Shown here piece after piece: positions 1-6,597 of a stretch of DNA of 7,934 bases (position 1 is its first letter; every line of letters starts with the position of its first letter). Below the pieces are notes generated by a model. The model was not told the DNA's origin. It saw nothing but the letters and a program-made list of their open reading frames with translations, and did not search any database. The stretch comes from Clostridiales bacterium UBA2432 (GTDB taxonomy: Bacteria > Bacillota > Clostridia > Lachnospirales > Vallitaleaceae): assembly GCA_002342805.1 (NCBI GenBank), contig DDQW01000006.1, forward strand, positions 1 through 7,934, written 5' to 3'. The translations under genes and the position numbers were made by a program.

Positions 1-732
1 ATAACTGCTTTGAATGACAAAAAAAGCTCCCATAGTGGCTATAATTCCCGAAACAAAAGACATCCATATTCCTAATATATAAAAAGGAATAGCAATAAAA
101 CGCATGGGGGCCCCTAACAGTGTTAAGGTGGTGATTTGTTCGCGATAATGATAAATGCTTTGTCGAATCGTATGAGATAAAACGACTAAGGTGGTCATAC
201 CTACTGCTATTAATATTAACACACTCATAAAGGTAATCCCTTTAACAATATCCCTTAACTTTCCTAACACATCCCTGTTGTCTCGAATAGAACTGATTTC
301 AGGCATAATTTCCAAGGTATCTAATACCTTCTCCATGTTTTGCAAATCAATACTCAATTCTATAAATGCAGAAAACGGATTTTCTTGAAAATATTGCAAC
401 ACTTGAGCTTCTTCTCCAAGTATTGCTGCCATGCGTTCATAAGCTTCATCTTCTGAAACAAGCTTAACATCTCGTACACCATTGATTTTTCTCAAATCCT
501 CAATCCAAGTAGCATCCTCTTGTATTTCCATTTTCGAATAAACCGATACTTCTGCTTCCCTTTCCAATATCTCAACCATATGTTCCGTGATGATAAAACT
601 ACTAATAACAAGGGCTAGCAAAAAAAAGATAAGTCCGTTACTCACGATGGTTAAACCATTCGAAAACATATTATACCGGAAAATAGCTATGGACTCCTTC
701 AGATAATAACTACTATTACCTCTTTTTCTCAC
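1..732 (-). CDS. ftsX: FtsX, cell division ABC transporter permease (3' end beyond window)
   Basis: This is the membrane subunit of the FtsEX complex, which transmits ATP hydrolysis by FtsE to extracytoplasmic peptidoglycan hydrolases or their activators. The frame is open for 244 codons to the left window edge; the family is usually near 300 residues, so roughly 50 residues are missing. Visible parts are a basic N-terminus, TM1 (about residues 26-48), an extracellular domain (about 49-165) with the NPFSAF segment typical of FtsX (usually NPLPxSF), TM2, a cytoplasmic loop with the TLTLLGAPMRFI motif, and TM3. The GTG start at 732 is chosen because AAGGCGGTGAT, one mismatch from the full anti-16S complement, lies just upstream at 736-746 with good spacing. 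The gene begins 4 bases after the ftsE stop, so the two are translationally linked. Family assignment is firm; the specific hydrolase partner is inferred from the neighbouring coiled-coil gene. Confidence 0.93.
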   Translation of the reverse strand, partial: MRKRGNSSYYLKESIAIFRYNMFSNGLTIVSNGLIFFLLALVISSFIITEHMVEILEREAEVSVYSKMEIQEDATWIEDLRKINGVRDVKLVSEDEAYERMAAILGEEAQVLQYFQENPFSAFIELSIDLQNMEKVLDTLEIMPEISSIRDNRDVLGKLRDIVKGITFMSVLILIAVGMTTLVVLSHTIRQSIYHYREQITTLTLLGAPMRFIAIPFYILGIWMSFVSGIIATMGAFFVIQSSY

Positions 733-735
733 GCT

Positions 736-746
736 ATCACCGCCTT
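736..746 (-). promoter_or_regulatory. Ribosome binding site of ftsX
   Basis: On the minus strand this reads AAGGCGGTGAT, nearly the full complement of the 16S rRNA 3' end. It overlaps the last codons and stop of ftsE and decides the GTG start of ftsX at 732. A nearer GTG at 740 runs into a stop after three codons. Confidence 0.8.
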
Positions 747-1399
747 TCAAGGAACATTTGTCCCTGATTCATATGAATGAAAACTGCATTTTTCACATCT
801 TCAATTAAATGCGTAGCATGGGTAGTGAGTATCACCGTTGTGTCCGAATCGCGCAAATCCATAAGAAGCTTAAGAATATGTACCGCATTTTCTTTATCCA
901 GGTTACCCGTTGGTTCGTCTGCCAAAATCAACTTGGGTTCTCGCACCATAGCACGTGCAATAGCCACACGTTGACTTTCTCCCCAAGACAAAGTGTCAAC
1001 ATGGGACTTAATCTTGTGTGAAAGACCTACCCGAATAAGGGCTTCTTCGCTAATGGCCTTGATATCCTGTTGAATATGCGGTAAAAAACGCAAGCCTAAC
1101 ATCACATTTTCTAATGCTGATTTATTAGGAATCAAGCGAAAATCTTGAAAGATTGGTCCAATCCATTGACGCATTTTCTGAATATTTCGCTGAGACCCTG
1201 TCATGGATTGTCCTAAAACCTCAAGAGATCCTTCCGTTAAGAGCTCACTTCCCATAAATAATTTCAACAAACTGGTTTTTCCTGACCCACTAGGACCAAT
1301 AAGAAAAACTAGTTCACCACTTTTTATTTCAAAATCACAGGGCAGTATGGCTTTCGTTCCTGTCGGATAAGTTAAAGCAAGTTCTTGTGCTCGTATCAT
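737..1399 (-). CDS. ftsE: FtsE, cell division ABC transporter ATPase
   Basis: This cytoplasmic ATPase of FtsEX has 220 residues, the normal length for FtsE. It shows Walker A GPSGSGKT (35-42), a Q-loop in the FtsE-typical string IFQDFRLIP (around 84-91), Walker B with ADEPTGNLD (160-168) and the switch His in TTHATH (H194). The ABC signature is unusual: LSWGE (137-141) instead of LSGGE, with Trp139 replacing the first glycine. The codon is TGG, one base from GGG. The ATG start at 1399 has a strong TGGAGGT site four bases upstream. It lies 15 bases after the coiled-coil gene and 4 bases before ftsX, in one operon. It is expected to drive conformational change in FtsX and hence wall hydrolysis. 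A LolD/MacB-type ATPase is the alternative, but the QDFRLIP string and the adjacent ftsX make FtsE clear. Confidence 0.94.
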   Translation of the reverse strand: MIRAQELALTYPTGTKAILPCDFEIKSGELVFLIGPSGSGKTSLLKLFMGSELLTEGSLEVLGQSMTGSQRNIQKMRQWIGPIFQDFRLIPNKSALENVMLGLRFLPHIQQDIKAISEEALIRVGLSHKIKSHVDTLSWGESQRVAIARAMVREPKLILADEPTGNLDKENAVHILKLLMDLRDSDTTVILTTHATHLIEDVKNAVFIHMNQGQMFLERR

Positions 1400-1403
1400 G
1401 TTT

Positions 1404-1410
1404 ACCTCCA
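1404..1410 (-). promoter_or_regulatory. Ribosome binding site of ftsE
   Basis: The minus strand reads TGGAGGT, four bases before the ATG at 1399 and inside the 15-base gap after the coiled-coil gene. Confidence 0.75.
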
Positions 1411-1414
1411 GTAA

Positions 1415-2539
1415 TCAAAAAAATGAAAATGGAAAATTTAAAATAAGTTCATTTTCTTTGGTTTCTATACTTTTAACTTTATTGTCATTGGTTAAATTTT
1501 CTATATTAAGAATTAAAGCACCTTCTTCAAAAAGTTCTAAAATTCCACTCGGTTCTAATTCAATCCCATAAAACTGACCTGACATGGCTACATAATGAAT
1601 TTCATAATCATTTCTGACTTCAAAGTAACCCATGAGTTGTAGCACATCTTGATTCAGATTGATACCTACACCGTCATTTTCAAAAGAAAAAACCATTGAA
1701 GGTAAGCTTGGATTGTCCTGAATAGCTCGGTTGAAGTCAACTTCTGTTATCCTTGCTGTAATGCCGGAAAGGGATATACTCACATCGACCATATCTTCGG
1801 ATAAAGCTCCTGATGACGCCAACTCTGAAAATCCAATACTGGCATTTTTAAAAACCGGTTTTAATGCTATCCATGCGTCTCGCAATGTATTCAACTGTTC
1901 TTCATATTCTGCTCTTTCCGTTTCAAGGGATCCTAAAAATTCTTCTTGTTGGTTAATCAACCTCTGATTTTCCTCAACAGACAGCAATAAAGCCCGTTCT
2001 TCTTCAACAAGGGCTGCTTGTGTCTCTTGCAACAATGTTTCTGTAGAATCAAGAGTATCCAAAGTCTCTTCTGTTTTAGACATAAGATCTCCCGTACCTT
2101 GGGTCATATCTCGAAAAAGCGTTATCCTTTGTAGGAAGTTTTTCAAGCTCTCTGCTTCTAATATAATCTCTAAAAAAGACGTCGCACCCATTCTTTGATA
2201 AGTCGCAAGCACTTGACCTAAGGTGGTTTCGTATTGACGAAGTTGCTCTTCATTTTGAATGATCTCTTCATTTATTTCTACAATACGTTCTTGTATAATT
2301 ATCTTTTCTTCTTGAATACGAATAACTTTAAAATTTGATTCTTGGATTAACTGCTCCAACCGATAAAGTTCTGATAAAACCTCACTCACTTGCACCTCAA
2401 TGTCCTCGAGATTTTGAGTCACTTCTTCTTCATCAAGCACAGTCGTTGTTGCTTGTATCCTATTGTTCATATTAAGACTAACCCCAAATACAAATCCGAC
2501 TAGACATGTAAACAATATCATTAAAATGTGTTTTTTCAT
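1415..2539 (-). CDS. Secreted PcsB/CwlO/EnvC-like coiled-coil protein, no hydrolase domain; probable FtsEX partner
   Basis: A 374-residue exported protein. Residues 1-25 form a basic-then-hydrophobic signal peptide or N-terminal anchor (MKKH followed by a long hydrophobic run). Residues about 38-225 are rich in Glu, Gln and Leu and read as a long coiled coil. It contains the segment characteristic of PcsB/CwlO/EnvC coiled coils around 107-145: a YQRMGATSFLEIILEAESL string, then FLQR. In those proteins the coiled coil docks onto the FtsX extracellular domain. No CHAP, NlpC/P60 or LytM/M23 catalytic domain follows. Residues 226-374 instead form an unassigned, probably beta-rich domain. The ATG at 2539 is preferred to the in-frame GTG at 2554 because GAGGAT lies 7 bases upstream of the ATG while the GTG has no such site. 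It is the first gene of an operon with ftsE and ftsX. Family assignment by coiled-coil pattern is good; an activator or scaffold role is inferred. Confidence 0.8.
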   Translation of the reverse strand: MKKHILMILFTCLVGFVFGVSLNMNNRIQATTTVLDEEEVTQNLEDIEVQVSEVLSELYRLEQLIQESNFKVIRIQEEKIIIQERIVEINEEIIQNEEQLRQYETTLGQVLATYQRMGATSFLEIILEAESLKNFLQRITLFRDMTQGTGDLMSKTEETLDTLDSTETLLQETQAALVEEERALLLSVEENQRLINQQEEFLGSLETERAEYEEQLNTLRDAWIALKPVFKNASIGFSELASSGALSEDMVDVSISLSGITARITEVDFNRAIQDNPSLPSMVFSFENDGVGINLNQDVLQLMGYFEVRNDYEIHYVAMSGQFYGIELEPSGILELFEEGALILNIENLTNDNKVKSIETKENELILNFPFSFF

Positions 2540-2546
2540 ATCGAAT

Positions 2547-2552
2547 ATCCTC
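2547..2552 (-). promoter_or_regulatory. Ribosome binding site of the coiled-coil gene
   Basis: The minus strand reads GAGGAT, seven bases before the ATG at 2539. The GTG at 2552-2554, also in frame, overlaps this site and has none of its own, so the site decides the start. Confidence 0.7.
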
Positions 2553-2586
2553 ACAGTAAAATTTAGCTAACCTAGTAACTACCATC

Positions 2587-2615
2587 ATTATATACTACTC
2601 AGTTATTGGGCACAA
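2587..2615 (-). promoter_or_regulatory. Sigma-A-type promoter for the coiled-coil/ftsE/ftsX operon
   Basis: On the minus strand a perfect -10 box TATAAT (2587-2592) follows a -35-like TTGTGC (2610-2615) with an ideal 17-base spacer. The -35 matches the consensus only in its TTG. Transcription would start near 2580, giving a leader of about 40 bases before the ATG at 2539. It lies between the transporter operon and the ftsEX operon. Confidence 0.6.
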
Positions 2616-2634
2616 CCACTTTAACCTTGCTAGA

Positions 2635-3411
2635 TTATAGTATTGCCTCTAACAGTTTTTTCGTATAGTCATGTTCTGAGTGATAAAGCACATCATGGGT
2701 CTTACCAAACTCGACAAACTCACCTTTATACATTACTGCGATTTGATCACACATATGCGCTACAACTTTCAAGTCATGAGAAATAAAGATATAGGATAAT
2801 TTTAATTCATCTTTTAATTTGGATAATAGATTTAGAATTTGACCTTGTACGGATACATCAAGGGCTGATACCGGCTCATCACATACAATTATTTTTGCCC
2901 GCGTTGCAATTGCTCTTGCAATAATTACGCGTTGGTTTTGCCCACCACTTAATTGATTAGGGAACTTGTTTTTTTCACTTGTTTTTAGTCCGACTAACGT
3001 CAAGAGCCGATCAACCTCACTATCCATCTCACTTTTTTCAACAATTTTGTGAATGCGTAGAGGTTCTAAAAGAAGTTCACTCACTGTCATTTTAGGGTCT
3101 AAAACGGCATTGGTATATTGAAAAATGATTTGAATATCGCGTCGATGTTTCCTCATTTCACTTTCACTGATGTAGGTGATGTCTTGGCCAAATAAATGAA
3201 TTTTCCCACTACTTGGCTCAAGTAACTTTAATAAAAGATTTGCCATTGTGCTTTTTCCACTTCCGCTTTCTCCTATTAATCCAATAGATTCTCCATTTTT
3301 CAGCTCAAAAGTTACATTTTTCACTGCATGAATTATTTCTTTTTCACTAAAAGTACTCGTTTTTATTATAAAATGTTTCGATAAGTTTTCTACTTTTAAA
3401 ATACTATCCAT
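2635..3411 (-). CDS. DppF/OppF-type peptide ABC transporter ATPase
   Basis: This is the second nucleotide-binding subunit of the peptide importer, on the cytoplasmic face. With the start chosen here it has 258 residues: Walker A GESGSGKS (47-54), Q-loop Gln98, signature LSGGQNQR (154-161), Walker B with CDEPVSALD (177-185) and switch His212 in FISHD. The DPKMTV string after the Q-loop resembles the DPRMTV of OppF. The ATG at 3411 is preferred over the in-frame ATG at 3429: GAAGGGA (3421-3427) lies nine bases upstream of 3411, nothing suitable precedes 3429, and homologues begin close to the ILKVENLSKHF segment. With this start it overlaps the dppD-like gene by 8 bases. The protein ends right after the HDYTKKLL segment, so it lacks the Cys-bearing C-terminal extension of its partner; it is short for OppF but near the length of NikE. 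Substrate cannot be told from the sequence. Confidence 0.9.
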   Translation of the reverse strand: MDSILKVENLSKHFIIKTSTFSEKEIIHAVKNVTFELKNGESIGLIGESGSGKSTMANLLLKLLEPSSGKIHLFGQDITYISESEMRKHRRDIQIIFQYTNAVLDPKMTVSELLLEPLRIHKIVEKSEMDSEVDRLLTLVGLKTSEKNKFPNQLSGGQNQRVIIARAIATRAKIIVCDEPVSALDVSVQGQILNLLSKLKDELKLSYIFISHDLKVVAHMCDQIAVMYKGEFVEFGKTHDVLYHSEHDYTKKLLEAIL

Positions 3412-4378
3412 GGCTAACAGTCCCTTCATATAACATGCATCTTACTTTTCTGGATTCTATGGTATAAATCGGAGGAATTTTTGTTAAACACTTTTCCATG
3501 CGTTTGTCACACCGTAAATAAAAAGGACATTCATCTCTAAACTCATTCGGTATTATCGGCGAACCTTCAAGAGAATAAATGTTTTCATCTCCAAGATCTA
3601 AGGACCTTGCACATTTTATTAACTCATTGGTATATGGATGAAGGGGTTTATGAAATACTTCTTTAAGTATTCCTTCCTCAACAATGAGCCCACCATACAT
3701 AATATGAATTCGCTCGCAAAGATATTTTGCTACATCAAAATCATGGGTAATCAATATTATTGACATCTGATACTTTTTATTCACCTTGATTAGCAAATCC
3801 AATATACGTTTTCTAAGCGACGCATCTATGGAGCTCGTTGGTTCATCGGCAATTAAGATATCCGGTTTCGATAATATACAAAGAGCAATCATAATTCTTT
3901 GATTTTGTCCTCCACTTAACTGGAAGGGATACATATTATAGACCGTATCCGGAGAATCAATACCTACTTCCTTAAGGGCTTCACAGATTAACGGATAACT
4001 ATATGGTTGCCTATGCGCTTTGAGAACACTTTCAAGTTGTTTTCCAATACGTTTGTATGGATTTAAAGCTTGGGAAGGGTTTTGAAAAATATAGGCAATG
4101 CGCTTTCCTCGAATGGAGGCCAGCTTTTTTTCACTGAGGTTCACTAAGTTCTCCCCTTCAAACAGAACGCTGCCTTGATCAATTGAACTGATGGATTCAT
4201 CTTGTAACTTGATCAGGGAACTGACGGTCACTGATTTTCCGCTTCCTGACTCACCAACAATTCCTATCATTTCACCCTTACGCAAAAATAAATCGATCCC
4301 TCTAACCACTTGAAGTTTTCCCTGGTCTTGGTAAAACGAAACTTTAAAATCCTGAACATCTAAAATTTTTTCACGCAT
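3404..4378 (-). CDS. DppD/OppD-type peptide ABC transporter ATPase
   Basis: This nucleotide-binding subunit of the peptide importer has 324 residues, normal for DppD/OppD. It shows Walker A GESGSGKS (42-49), Q-loop Gln99 in IFQNPSQALNP, signature LSGGQNQR (154-161), Walker B with ADEPTSSID (177-185) and switch His212 in ITHD. The C-terminal extension has the family HPYT motif (247-250) and four cysteines (284, 290, 297, 314) spaced as in DppD-type proteins, where this region can hold a 4Fe-4S cluster. The ATG at 4378 is supported by GAAGGGGGG six bases upstream. It starts 14 bases after the DppC-like gene and overlaps the dppF-like gene by 8 bases, so all are co-transcribed. Asp-Ile-Asp-type substitutions after Walker B (SSID for TALD) are mild. 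It should pair with the dppF-like ATPase as a heterodimer. Confidence 0.93.
   Translation of the reverse strand: MREKILDVQDFKVSFYQDQGKLQVVRGIDLFLRKGEMIGIVGESGSGKSVTVSSLIKLQDESISSIDQGSVLFEGENLVNLSEKKLASIRGKRIAYIFQNPSQALNPYKRIGKQLESVLKAHRQPYSYPLICEALKEVGIDSPDTVYNMYPFQLSGGQNQRIMIALCILSKPDILIADEPTSSIDASLRKRILDLLIKVNKKYQMSIILITHDFDVAKYLCERIHIMYGGLIVEEGILKEVFHKPLHPYTNELIKCARSLDLGDENIYSLEGSPIIPNEFRDECPFYLRCDKRMEKCLTKIPPIYTIESRKVRCMLYEGTVSHG
3421..3427 (-). promoter_or_regulatory. Ribosome binding site deciding the dppF-like start
   Basis: The minus strand reads GAAGGGA, nine bases before the ATG at 3411 and overlapping the alternative ATG at 3427-3429. This favours the shorter 258-residue product. 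Confidence 0.6.
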
Positions 4379-4384
4379 TATAAG

Positions 4385-4393
4385 CCCCCCTTC
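4385..4393 (-). promoter_or_regulatory. G-rich ribosome binding site of the dppD-like gene
   Basis: The minus strand reads GAAGGGGGG, six bases before the ATG at 4378 and touching the TAG stop of the upstream gene. It carries six consecutive G instead of GGAGG, like the site of the gene upstream. Confidence 0.65.
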
Positions 4394-6597
4394 TAATAAT
4401 TATTTTTATTAACTGTTTCAAGAATAATACGACCTAATTCGTCTAAGTCTCTATATCCACTCTTTTTTGTGCCTATGATAATTGACGCAATTCCTCTTCG
4501 CCAAAACATTTGGTTGGCCGCATCGGTATTTGTATAATAGTATTCTATTCCTACTTGATTTGATTTCAAGGGAGCATTTTCTATATCGTTTTTATTGACA
4601 TTTTCTTTTAAAAGATGACCTAGGCTCCATGCAAACTGCCTTGTAATAGGAGCTTGTTCCACACTGAGTTCAATGGTGTCAAATGTATTACTTCGGATTC
4701 TTGTGAGATCAATATAGGCTTTAACTTTTTGTGGACTATAAGGAAAGTCATCTGCCATTGAATATATTCCATGATATTGATCACTTAACGTTCCGTCTAA
4801 AAACAAAAATATAAAGGACCGTTTATTTCCTTTTAATTGACATAGACGTTCCATCATTTCCAAGTTAAACTGAAGAACATCTTGTCCCTTAGTATCTAAA
4901 TAGTTATAACTTAGTCCTATGGCAATGACTTCATCCTTGAGATAAGTATCGTTTCCTTCATAATATCCGACAAGATTAACCCCTTGTCCTTGGATTTCTT
5001 TTGTTTCACAGCTTAATGTAATTAAACTGTTTTCATTACGCGTCAATGTTTCTGCAATACTTTTTGAAATTAAAATAATATTGCCGTTCTCCCTCTTGTC
5101 AATCATGACTTCATTAAACTTGGCTTGATTGCTCTCTATCAATAGAAAACCCTTTACAGCAACATTCTTGGAAATATTCCTTATAATAAAATCTATCGAA
5201 GAATCATTATAGAATCTTGTATCTATAAGTATAAATTTATCTTGGAATCGTTGAAAATCTTCTATTGTATATAAGTCCTCTTTAGTCGCATCATAAAGAT
5301 ATCCTTCTACAAAATCATCTGCAAAAGAAACAATTGTAAAATCAACATTTTCAGTCAAATCTTGTGTTTTATCACCTATATTTGCCTTCATGCTTTGATC
5401 TATGCGTTGATATACATTCCCTATTGCGTATGGCTTTTTATAATCATTATCTTCAATCGGTACTATACCAAGCTCACGCATTTTATTTTCTATATGCGAA
5501 ACCGTTTCTCTTGCTTCTTTTGATCCGACAAGAACTTGATCAAAGTCTTTGACCCTTTGTTTTTCATACTCAAAATCGTAAGCTTTCGTATTGATAGACA
5601 AAATAAATAGGATGATCAATATTCCAATAGCGATCATTCGATCAAACCGTAATATTTTTTTTGGTACTGACATGAATCGAAGGTGTCTTTTGGGGAGAAT
5701 CTCCCGTAGCCCTTCACCAAATAAATTAAAACCTAATACACTTATAAAAAAAGCAAGAGCAGGAAACAAAACTGTCCATGGAGCAACGCCAAGCATGTTT
5801 CTAGATGTACTTAACATACTTGCCCACTCAGGCTCAAAGCTCACATTATAGTAGGATAATTGACCCATACTTGAATCTTTAATAATCTTGAGATTTCCAA
5901 TAAAGACACTAAAAACACCTAATTGCATCATCATTGAAAGATTTCGAGCAATCTCCATAAAAAACAGAATTATTATTTCAGGAACTAAATGAGGGATTAC
6001 ATTTTCAACGGCAATCTTACTTCGGCGCTTACCTATAGCTACCTCGCCACGAATAAATGGCTGTTGATTAATCGCTTCTACTCGTTCCATTAATAATTTT
6101 CCAAGTTTTGGCCATCCCACAAAGGTAATTACTAAAACAAAGGCTAACATAGAATAGACTTTGTTTAAGCTTACAAAAAAATCCAACTGTAGAATAATAA
6201 TACTTATAAGAAGAGCAGGTATTGCTGAAAAGATAACATTCCCTTGCAGGATAATCGATTTGAAGCTTTTATGACCAAATCCTCCCATAATAGCCATGGG
6301 GATAGCAATCAGAAATTGTCCTAAAGACATAAAAATCCCCAGTAAAATAGTAAGCCTTGTTCCGTAAACCATGTAGCTAAAGATATCTCTACCTAAATCA
6401 TCACTTCCAAATAAAAACTCTGATGATGGTGGATAGGGCGCAGACTCAACTTGGAGCTGATTGTTTTCTGTTGAGAAGCGCATATGTTGAAGAGTATAAG
6501 GACTTTTCGACGCAATCATGTCCGGAAAGACCATGAGAACGATGATGAATACTAATATTACACTTCCAAGCAGTAAAGGTATATTTGTTTTTTTCAT
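4393..6597 (-). CDS. DppC-type peptide ABC permease fused to a C-terminal degenerate M28 peptidase-like domain
   Basis: A 734-residue membrane protein, more than twice the usual DppC length of about 300. Residues 1-305 are a DppC-type permease: TM1 (about 7-25), the family segment FGSDDLGRDIFS (63-74), an EAA-type loop around 170-205, and a final PWTVLFPALAF...FNLFGEGLRE section (273-299). A further hydrophobic helix (321-336) after a basic stretch then leads to a domain of about 395 residues. That domain follows the M28 aminopeptidase layout: SHIENKMRELGI (367-378), a PA-like insert (about 440-520), NLVGYYEGND (541-550), the AIGLSYNYLD strand (559-568), SFIFLFLDG (594-602) and YIDLTRI (628-634). 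The M28 metal His and Asp (GAHYD) are here Ser563 and Asn565, the GEE glutamates are lost, and the HTPxDT segment is deleted, so catalysis is unlikely. The ATG at 6597 overlaps the previous stop as ATGA, with AAAAGGGGGG seven bases upstream. The permease call is firm; the M28 homology is strong by pattern; the peptide-binding role is inferred. Confidence 0.9.
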   Translation of the reverse strand: MKKTNIPLLLGSVILVFIIVLMVFPDMIASKSPYTLQHMRFSTENNQLQVESAPYPPSSEFLFGSDDLGRDIFSYMVYGTRLTILLGIFMSLGQFLIAIPMAIMGGFGHKSFKSIILQGNVIFSAIPALLISIIILQLDFFVSLNKVYSMLAFVLVITFVGWPKLGKLLMERVEAINQQPFIRGEVAIGKRRSKIAVENVIPHLVPEIIILFFMEIARNLSMMMQLGVFSVFIGNLKIIKDSSMGQLSYYNVSFEPEWASMLSTSRNMLGVAPWTVLFPALAFFISVLGFNLFGEGLREILPKRHLRFMSVPKKILRFDRMIAIGILIILFILSINTKAYDFEYEKQRVKDFDQVLVGSKEARETVSHIENKMRELGIVPIEDNDYKKPYAIGNVYQRIDQSMKANIGDKTQDLTENVDFTIVSFADDFVEGYLYDATKEDLYTIEDFQRFQDKFILIDTRFYNDSSIDFIIRNISKNVAVKGFLLIESNQAKFNEVMIDKRENGNIILISKSIAETLTRNENSLITLSCETKEIQGQGVNLVGYYEGNDTYLKDEVIAIGLSYNYLDTKGQDVLQFNLEMMERLCQLKGNKRSFIFLFLDGTLSDQYHGIYSMADDFPYSPQKVKAYIDLTRIRSNTFDTIELSVEQAPITRQFAWSLGHLLKENVNKNDIENAPLKSNQVGIEYYYTNTDAANQMFWRRGIASIIIGTKKSGYRDLDELGRIILETVNKNNY

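Noticed and set aside
191..388. Short plus-strand open frames, for example 191-388, 777-974, 809-1021, 1731-1967, 5364-5552, 5591-5851 and 7365-7586
   Set aside because: Each lies antisense within a well-supported minus-strand gene, and none gives a recognisable protein.
2540..2554. GTG start of the coiled-coil gene at 2554
   Set aside because: It overlaps the GAGGAT site that serves the ATG at 2539, lacks its own site, and would put five extra residues before a typical MKK signal peptide start.
2563..2570. TTAGCTAA palindrome in the leader of the coiled-coil gene
   Set aside because: Eight bases with no loop, no extended arms and no T run; expected by chance in AT-rich sequence, and not a terminator.
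2634..2639. Second TATAAT on the minus strand at the end of the dppF-like gene
   Set aside because: The sequence 17 bases upstream reads GAAAAA, a poor -35, and the match lies over the stop codon of an AT-rich gene.
3412..3429. Six-residue longer dppF-like product from the ATG at 3429
   Set aside because: No ribosome site lies before 3429, while GAAGGGA is well placed for the ATG at 3411.
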